Source: Acidobacteriaceae bacterium
GTDB taxonomy: Bacteria; Acidobacteriota; Terriglobia; Terriglobales; Acidobacteriaceae
NCBI GenBank assembly: GCA_030042915.1
Contig: JASHYS010000206.1
Coordinates: 1-19,501, forward strand
Direction: 5' to 3'
DNA: 19,501 nucleotides
The position numbers and the translations under genes were made by a program. How positions within the stretch are numbered: position 1 is the stretch's first letter; each line of letters begins with the position of its first letter. Shown piece after piece: positions 13,940 through 19,501 of the stretch. The notes under the pieces were generated by a model, which was given only the letters and a program-made list of their open reading frames with translations, did not search any database and was not told the origin of the DNA.

Positions 13940-16900
13940 TCAAAAGCTGAGGTGAAGCGCGAGCTGAATTTCCCTGGGCGTAGTAACGTTTGAAGTAATT
14001 ACTCCCACCGTGGGATCGGAGATGTCGTTATCCGGAACGCCGTAATTCTGAATATTGAACACATTGAATGCTTCAGCCCGGAAGGTGAGGCCCAGCTGAT
14101 CGTGAATAGGAAAGCTCTTGAACAGAGACATGTCGGTATTGACAACGTGCATGGAGAGAAGCGGATTTGTCCCGGCGTTTCCGTAACTCCCCGTTGCCGG
14201 TGACACGGCTGCACCCGTATTGAATGCCTCACTCTTTGTCGGGTGCGCCGACTTCAGGCCGCCGACCACGTTCGGCCTCATGTACGAGAACCAGCTGTCA
14301 CCGGCGGGAGCTTCAATATTCGCGATGTCGCCATTGATTGACAGATTATACGGCTGGCCCGAACGAATCTGTACGGTGGTGTTCGCCTGCCAGTTGCCGA
14401 GAATGTAAGCAGCTGCGCCGTGGTTCAGGTATCGTTGACCTACCCCGACAGGTATGGCGTACTCTCCGGCGATCGTGAAGAACTGCGGGACACTAAACGC
14501 CAGAACACCTTTTGACGCTTTGAGATCGTAGTAGTTTTGCCATATTGAGAATGCGCCGCTGCCTGGTCCGTTTTCGACGTCGAATAGTCCGCTTCCGCCA
14601 ATGCCGATCGCTTTGGACCACGTATAGGACGCCAGGTATTGCAGACCGTTAGAGAACTTTCGATCCAGCTTGACCTCAAGTCCGTTGTAGTTCGATGTTC
14701 CGTTGCTTGTGCTGTAGAAGGCCGACGTGTTGTACCACGGAAAAGGAGTTAGAGCCCTGACTTGCGCCGCAGTTCCAAGACCCGGAGTTACAGCAGTGTT
14801 CCAAAGCCCGGTGATTCCGAGCCGGTCGTCGAGTCCGCCAACATATTCGGCGGTGAGCGCCGTCTTGGCTCCCAATTCCCGTTCCACAGTTAGATTGAAC
14901 TGCTGCGATCGCGGATCGCGGATATGGGGGTCCATGTACCAGTTTCCAAGGCTCCAGGGATCGGCAGAAGGCAGGACGCTACCCACCTGACCGAATGTGG
15001 ATTCAATGGTCGCAAGCGGGCTCCCGGTCTGATTCATGGCGATGCTCGAAACCACGGCGCTCTGGCTCGGCCAGTTCCCCGCATTTCCCTTCCAGTCCTG
15101 CTCCATCCCCATGGTGTCGTCGTAGACAAAGCCGTATCCGCCACGCACCGTTGTCTTCGCATTGAGCCGCCACGCAATCCCGATGCGCGGTCCCCAATTT
15201 TCCCAGTTGTCTTCTGCTCCCCACGCAGTCCCATAGGGCGACAACTGAATGGGCGGAGCCGCCGGGTCGTAGTAGGTGGCGCCGGTCGTTGGATCGATGG
15301 GAGCAACACCACCATCGATTCCCGATAGCGCACCAGTTGCCGAAGGAATGCAGGGTGCCGCCTTTGTCACTGCACATGCTCCGGGCAGCGAATTCATGCC
15401 AATCCAGTAAACACCATCGGTATTCGGGCCGGAGACGAAGGTTCCTGCTTTTGGATCAAACGGCCGCCGATGGTCGAGGCGAAGCCCGTACGTGACCGTG
15501 ACACGCGGACTGACGGTCCATACATCTTGGGCAAAGATCCCGTAGGAGGATACGCGATTGCCGAGCGCGATCGGCCCGGTGTTATCGTTCGCTGAAGGCA
15601 GCCCGAGCAGCATCGACGCCAGGGAATTTCCAGTGGTGCCCACATTGGTTGGATCATCCGTTTGTGTGTTCGTAAACGCGTAGTCTCCATACGGGGGACT
15701 GTCGGAATCGTTGCCTTGCCGAATATATTGCACGCCGAACATGAGTTCGTGCTTGCCGTGAACCCAGGTCAGCGTGGGCGAATAACTGATGACTGGGTTG
15801 GAGATTGTGTTGCCGGTCTGGCTGCCAAAGCCCTCTGCAATGCCCGGCACCTGGTAAGGCGACTGCAAGCCAATTACAGTTCCGCCTGAGCTTGAAAAGC
15901 CGAGCCCCTGCAGTGTTGCCAAGCCATGACTATCGAGCGATGAAGCCCGGCTGAAGGGACGTGTCGCAATTCCAAACCGGAAATCGAAAAGAAGATTGGG
16001 CGTGAAGGTGTGTGTCCAGCCCGCGGCCAGGTTCTTGGCCGGCACTGAATCTGTGCTTGTCTGGCTCAGAGACTTCGGAGAAACATCAGTTACGTTCAAC
16101 TGGTCGTAGCGGAAAAAAAGCAGATCTTTACTTCCTAGTTGTTCGTCGATACGGGCTGTATAGTGATCCGCATTGTCGATATGTGGATTATGTTCATAGG
16201 CGTTGAAGTTTGGATTGCCGGTCAAAGGCAGTCCGGTGTCGTAGGTCTTGAGAAAATTAACCATGTTCTGGTCGATCCGGCCCGGAGGGATAACGTTCAG
16301 TTCGCCGTTGTATGAGAATTGCTGACGCGAATAGCCGTTCGAGGTCGCCACAGTTGTCGCGGGATCGAAAATGCTCTGATCGAGAAGCGAATGTGAGAAG
16401 TCGCCGCCAAGTTCCGCGGTCGTGGGAAGGTTGTAGAGAATCTCATTCGATTGCGTAAATCTCCATCCCTCATAACCAAATTCAAAGAAGGTTCGGTTAC
16501 GGCCGTTGTAGATGTGGGGCAGCCACACGGGTCCGCCAATGGTGGCCCCGAATTGATTCTGCCTGTAGGGCGAGGGTGAAGCGGTGTACTCATCCAGAAA
16601 TGAGTCTCGCGCATCAAAGATGTTATTCCGGACGAACTCCCAGGCCGCGCCGTGCAACTGATTCGTTCCGCTCTTGGTGACAACATTCACAACGCCGCCG
16701 AGGACGCTGCCAAATTCTGCCTTGTCGTCGTGCGACTGCACTTTGAATTCCTGCAAGTCATCGATAATAGGCGGGACAACGTAGACGCCATTGGTGAAGT
16801 CCGTATTGACGACTCCATCGAGAAGGAACAGGTTCTCGCGAGTGATTTGTCCCTGCATCGAAGGTAATGAAAACTCCGTGCCCGGAACGCCGAGCACGCC

Positions 16901-17491
16901 TTGATCGTTGACTGCGATTCCATTCCCCGCTGCTTGCGAGGTCATGATGGGCGACGCGCCCGGAGTCAAAGTCAAAAGCTCCGTAAAGTTCCGGCCGTTC
17001 AAAGGCAGATCGTGAATCTCTGCCTGTCCGATCTCGGTCCCGAGTTCGGAGCTGGTTTGCTCGACCATTTCATCCGCTTCTTCGGCTGTCACGGTCACAA
17101 CCTGGGCCTCGGCTCCAATCTTGAGGGCAACATCCCGGGACAGACTTCCCTGAACGGCAACAGTGAGGCCAGAAATCGTAACTGTATTGAAGCCCGGTGC
17201 AGCTACCGTCATTCTGTAGTTGCCTGGCTTGACTGAGGCGAACGTATACAGCCCTTCCCCGTTCGAAGTGGTCGTCATCTCAACGTTGGTTTCGATTTCG
17301 ATCAAGGTGACGGCGGCTCCTGGGACCATTGCGCCCTTGGGATCGATTACGTGTCCCGAGACGGATCCATTGGCCGTCTGGCCGAATGCCCGCGGCACTC
17401 CTGACAATGCCCATATACAAACGACCAACGCCAGCACTGTCCTTTGGAAAGTGCCGAACCTCAAGTGTTGAGCGGTCTCCAAAATCGTCAT
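13940..17491 (-). CDS. TonB-dependent receptor with carboxypeptidase-regulatory domain (Oar-like)
   Basis: An 1183-residue outer-membrane protein. Signal peptide about 1-38 (hydrophobic LALVVCIWALSG, cleavage after AFG). Next is a carboxypeptidase-regulatory-like Ig fold (GSVSGHVIDPKGAMVPGAAV to NYRMTVAAPGF), a plug domain with DLPLNGRNFTELLTLTPG, and a long beta-barrel ending in aromatic Phe (LALHLSF), as OMPs do. This architecture is typical of the large receptor families of Acidobacteriota, which import oligosaccharides or peptides with TonB energy. The ATG at 17491 follows GGAGGA at eight bases; the frame opens earlier, at 17575, without such a site. Next to a LacI regulator and glycosidase, a glycan substrate is likely. 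Confidence 0.95.
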   Translation of the reverse strand: MTILETAQHLRFGTFQRTVLALVVCIWALSGVPRAFGQTANGSVSGHVIDPKGAMVPGAAVTLIEIETNVEMTTTSNGEGLYTFASVKPGNYRMTVAAPGFNTVTISGLTVAVQGSLSRDVALKIGAEAQVVTVTAEEADEMVEQTSSELGTEIGQAEIHDLPLNGRNFTELLTLTPGASPIMTSQAAGNGIAVNDQGVLGVPGTEFSLPSMQGQITRENLFLLDGVVNTDFTNGVYVVPPIIDDLQEFKVQSHDDKAEFGSVLGGVVNVVTKSGTNQLHGAAWEFVRNNIFDARDSFLDEYTASPSPYRQNQFGATIGGPVWLPHIYNGRNRTFFEFGYEGWRFTQSNEILYNLPTTAELGGDFSHSLLDQSIFDPATTVATSNGYSRQQFSYNGELNVIPPGRIDQNMVNFLKTYDTGLPLTGNPNFNAYEHNPHIDNADHYTARIDEQLGSKDLLFFRYDQLNVTDVSPKSLSQTSTDSVPAKNLAAGWTHTFTPNLLFDFRFGIATRPFSRASSLDSHGLATLQGLGFSSSGGTVIGLQSPYQVPGIAEGFGSQTGNTISNPVISYSPTLTWVHGKHELMFGVQYIRQGNDSDSPPYGDYAFTNTQTDDPTNVGTTGNSLASMLLGLPSANDNTGPIALGNRVSSYGIFAQDVWTVSPRVTVTYGLRLDHRRPFDPKAGTFVSGPNTDGVYWIGMNSLPGACAVTKAAPCIPSATGALSGIDGGVAPIDPTTGATYYDPAAPPIQLSPYGTAWGAEDNWENWGPRIGIAWRLNAKTTVRGGYGFVYDDTMGMEQDWKGNAGNWPSQSAVVSSIAMNQTGSPLATIESTFGQVGSVLPSADPWSLGNWYMDPHIRDPRSQQFNLTVERELGAKTALTAEYVGGLDDRLGITGLWNTAVTPGLGTAAQVRALTPFPWYNTSAFYSTSNGTSNYNGLEVKLDRKFSNGLQYLASYTWSKAIGIGGSGLFDVENGPGSGAFSIWQNYYDLKASKGVLAFSVPQFFTIAGEYAIPVGVGQRYLNHGAAAYILGNWQANTTVQIRSGQPYNLSINGDIANIEAPAGDSWFSYMRPNVVGGLKSAHPTKSEAFNTGAAVSPATGSYGNAGTNPLLSMHVVNTDMSLFKSFPIHDQLGLTFRAEAFNVFNIQNYGVPDNDISDPTVGVITSNVTTPREIQLALHLSF

Positions 17492-17520
17492 GATCTTCTC
17501 CTCCATCGAATGCGTTCTCG

Positions 17521-17534
17521 TAAACGCTAACGGG
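17521..17534. promoter_or_regulatory. Possible LacI-family operator
   Basis: On the minus strand, a 14-base sequence around GTTAGCGTTTAC resembles LacI-family operators of the TGTTAGCGCTAACA type, with a central CG and partial dyad symmetry. It lies about 30 bp upstream of the receptor start. The symmetry is imperfect (4 of 6 half-site pairs in the 12-bp core), so this is a guess supported mainly by the nearby LacI gene. Confidence 0.25.
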
Positions 17535-17684
17535 AACGCTTCGCCCAATCTCGTGCGGATTAGACACCGATCCAATCCGCGGCCACAAGGTGAATTACGG
17601 TGCTCCCGGCCGAAATCATCTGCATCTCTTTCAGGGGAAATGGATTAGCGATTCGATTATTCCGTGCAACTGCCGGGATTTCGA

Positions 17685-17699
17685 GGGGTACTGTACCCC
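17685..17699. promoter_or_regulatory. 15-bp palindrome between divergent genes
   Basis: GGGGTAC-T-GTACCCC is a perfect dyad with a single central base. It lies 46 bp before the start of the plus-strand regulator and about 190 bp before the receptor. Symmetry, position and the lack of a T-tract suggest a dimeric regulator's operator, perhaps for the regulator beside it. Confidence 0.45.
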
Positions 17700-17745
17700 C
17701 TAAAGAAGCTGGACAACCGCGCGCGAAGGGTATATAAAGCGTGGC

Positions 17746-19272
17746 GTGAACACAACAGCTCAGCAGACCGGGCTCGAAGCGCGAAAGAGTGAGATTGAGC
17801 AAGCGCTCGAGAGGGTCCTGACAGGGAGCTCGTTTCGATCGAGTGCCCAGTGCCAGTCATTGCTGCGTTACATCGTGGAGCACTCACTCAGTCAAGAAAA
17901 TGAGATGCTTCGGGAGCGCGTGATTGGGATCAGTGTCTTTGGACGCCCATCGAACTACGACTCCGGTAATGACCCGATCGTCAGAGCAAGGGCAGCTGAG
18001 ATCCGCAAGCGCCTGGCTCAGCATTACATGCAGGGCGAGGGCGTGAATGAAGAAATAAGAATCGAAATCCCTCCAGGCTCTTACAGGGCCATTTTCACGA
18101 TGCACACCACGGGCGAATCTTCCGATCCAGACCGAGGGACCAGATCCAAATTGAGTGACGGGCTGACCGCAACTTCAGGAAGCCAAGCGGGCGAATTGCC
18201 AACGCCCATTGAAAACGCGGACAACAGGTCAGGTATCAGCTCTCCAACGTTGGAGGTTGAGCATCCCGGCCCACAAAAGCCGCCATGGATCCAGAGGGGG
18301 CGTGCATCAGCCCTGGCTGCAATCATCTCGATCGGTCTTGCCATGGGAGTTATTGGGTTCTTCGCCGGTCACTTTTCCACGGCTTCCATATCCACACAAC
18401 AAGATGTTCAGAACGCGCTAACATCGCAGGCTGCTTCCGATGATCCTGTCGGGGCGTTTTGGGCTCCGTTCCTCAAGGAGGATCACTCGCCCATCATCGC
18501 CTACGCAGACGCGATGTTTCTGATCGACGGATCAGGAGATCTCTTCCGGTTTCGGCACGGGGCCTCTGATAATCGAGGCGCTTCTGTCGATTTGCACCTG
18601 GCGCGGCAGTTCGCTGCAAGTCCTGGCCTTGTAGCCAACGCGGGCCTGCTTTTTTACGACAACGGCTATACCGGAACGGGCGACTTGCGCGCCATGGCCA
18701 TGCTAATCAGCCAGCTGGCACGCGAGGGTGCAACTCCTCTGGTCGAATCAAGCTACGATATCAGCACTGACGACTTGAAGCAGCACAATGTGATCCTGCT
18801 TGGATCGTCCGCTGAAAATCTCGCCGTCGCGCAATTGGTCCCAACGGGGGATTTTCTGTTTGAAGGACCTGCGTCGAGCCGTGATCCCTGGTCCAATGAG
18901 ATTGTGAATGGGCATCCAAGAGCGGGAGAGCAAACCAGGTACGCGACCGTACGCGACCCGATCACTCACGTCCTGAAAGAGGATTACGCGTTAGTATCTT
19001 TCCAGCCAAGCGTCACCCCGGAACATCAAATCGCGATCCTGGGCGGCATCGACACAACGGGTACTGAGGGCGCAGCCCTACTGGTCACTTCAAAAGCCGG
19101 TGTGGATGAACTGAACAATGCGCTTTCCCACAACCCTGCCACGACACAATCGCACTTGACTGATTCGTTCCAGGCGCTGGTTCATGTAGATGTGAAGAAG
19201 GGCTACCAGGTCCTCGGCTCCCATCTCGTCACGATCCATGCTCTTCGCCATCCTGACGAGAGCAAACCCTAG
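17746..19272 (+). CDS. Membrane-anchored putative transcriptional regulator
   Basis: A 508-residue protein. Residues 12-120 hold a domain common in Acidobacteriota, with SSFRSSAQCQSLLRYIVEHS, ERVIGISVFGRP, YDSGNDPIVRARAAEIRKRL and IEIPPGSYRAIF. Related proteins are often annotated as winged-helix-type or cyclase-like regulators. A low-complexity linker follows, then one transmembrane helix (about 187-210, LAAIISIGLAMGVIGFFAG) and a 300-residue C-terminal domain of unknown role, with a conserved-looking LGGIDTTGTEGAALLVTS. It would sit in the inner membrane with the N-terminal domain inside and the rest in the periplasm. The start codon is GTG, with only a weak ribosome-binding site. It is divergent from the TonB-dependent receptor, as a regulator often is. 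Function is inferred from the family, not proven. Confidence 0.75.
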   Translation: MNTTAQQTGLEARKSEIEQALERVLTGSSFRSSAQCQSLLRYIVEHSLSQENEMLRERVIGISVFGRPSNYDSGNDPIVRARAAEIRKRLAQHYMQGEGVNEEIRIEIPPGSYRAIFTMHTTGESSDPDRGTRSKLSDGLTATSGSQAGELPTPIENADNRSGISSPTLEVEHPGPQKPPWIQRGRASALAAIISIGLAMGVIGFFAGHFSTASISTQQDVQNALTSQAASDDPVGAFWAPFLKEDHSPIIAYADAMFLIDGSGDLFRFRHGASDNRGASVDLHLARQFAASPGLVANAGLLFYDNGYTGTGDLRAMAMLISQLAREGATPLVESSYDISTDDLKQHNVILLGSSAENLAVAQLVPTGDFLFEGPASSRDPWSNEIVNGHPRAGEQTRYATVRDPITHVLKEDYALVSFQPSVTPEHQIAILGGIDTTGTEGAALLVTSKAGVDELNNALSHNPATTQSHLTDSFQALVHVDVKKGYQVLGSHLVTIHALRHPDESKP

Positions 19273-19501
19273 GGAGCGGATGCCGATCGTCTCGGAAACC
19301 GATCGCCGACTTTCTACCGGAATTGCGATTCGTATTGGGCGCACCGCGCGGCACACAGGCGCCTTGCCGCTATGAGGACGGAGGCGTCGCGCAATGGTGA
19401 ACGTGGCTAAAGGCCATATAGCATACCGTGCTTTAGTGCGATCTGGTCAGATTACCGCGATTCGGAACTTTGCCAGCTTTGCCGCATGACGTATCTGCCG
19501 A
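19273..19501. other. Non-coding end of window
   Basis: No complete gene. A dyad CGATCG...CGATCG (about 19283-19304) follows the regulator and may be part of a terminator, but no T-tract is present. Minus-strand frames entering from the right edge close within about 70 bases, too short to judge. Confidence 0.4.

Overview
The window looks like Acidobacteriota (Terriglobia-like) chromosome. This rests on a 1.2-kb-codon TonB-dependent receptor of the carboxypeptidase-regulatory/Oar-like type, a membrane-anchored regulator of a kind common in that phylum, and a Tat-exported glycosidase. The assignment is inference from gene content. No rRNA, tRNA or CRISPR array was seen.

Region 1 (about 1-6,860, all minus strand) is a fluoride-response gene cluster and the most interesting part of the window. 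Two sequences match the fluoride (crcB-motif) riboswitch fold. The first (6786-6847) lies just after a strong sigma70-type promoter (TTGACT-17 bp-TAGACT). It precedes a small membrane protein, a universal stress protein and enolase, a classic fluoride-inhibited enzyme. The second (4565-4610) lies in the 83-bp gap after enolase. There its switching helix can bury the ribosome-binding site of a bacterial dynamin-like GTPase. The genes then continue with the fluoride channel crcB, a Cys/His metal-binding DUF6062-like protein, a tandem double-DUF190 protein, a single DUF190 protein and a zinc-ribbon/HEAT protein cut by the window edge. Gaps are short and two ATGA overlaps tie the genes together. 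The arrangement suggests an operon sensed twice: once at its promoter-proximal leader and once internally. It combines export (CrcB), replacement of a fluoride target (enolase), stress response (Usp) and possibly membrane remodelling (dynamin).

Region 2 (about 6,890-8,600) has no convincing full gene. It holds a 36-bp palindrome, a remnant of a serine recombinase, one doubtful ORF, and about 0.85 kb of GC-rich, hairpin-dense DNA with a diverged 62-bp direct repeat. The last may be a structured RNA or a decayed element.

Region 3 (8,628-9,974) is one exported imidazolonepropionase-like metal-dependent amidohydrolase. A 23-bp sequence occurs in inverted orientation on either side of this gene and the hairpin-dense block (7652-7674 and 10321-10343).

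Region 4 (10,529-19,272) looks like a glycan-use locus: a Tat-exported (alpha/alpha)6-type glycosidase, a LacI-family regulator and a large TonB-dependent receptor, all on the minus strand. A membrane-anchored putative regulator is divergent from them. A 15-bp palindrome in the shared intergenic region is a candidate operator.
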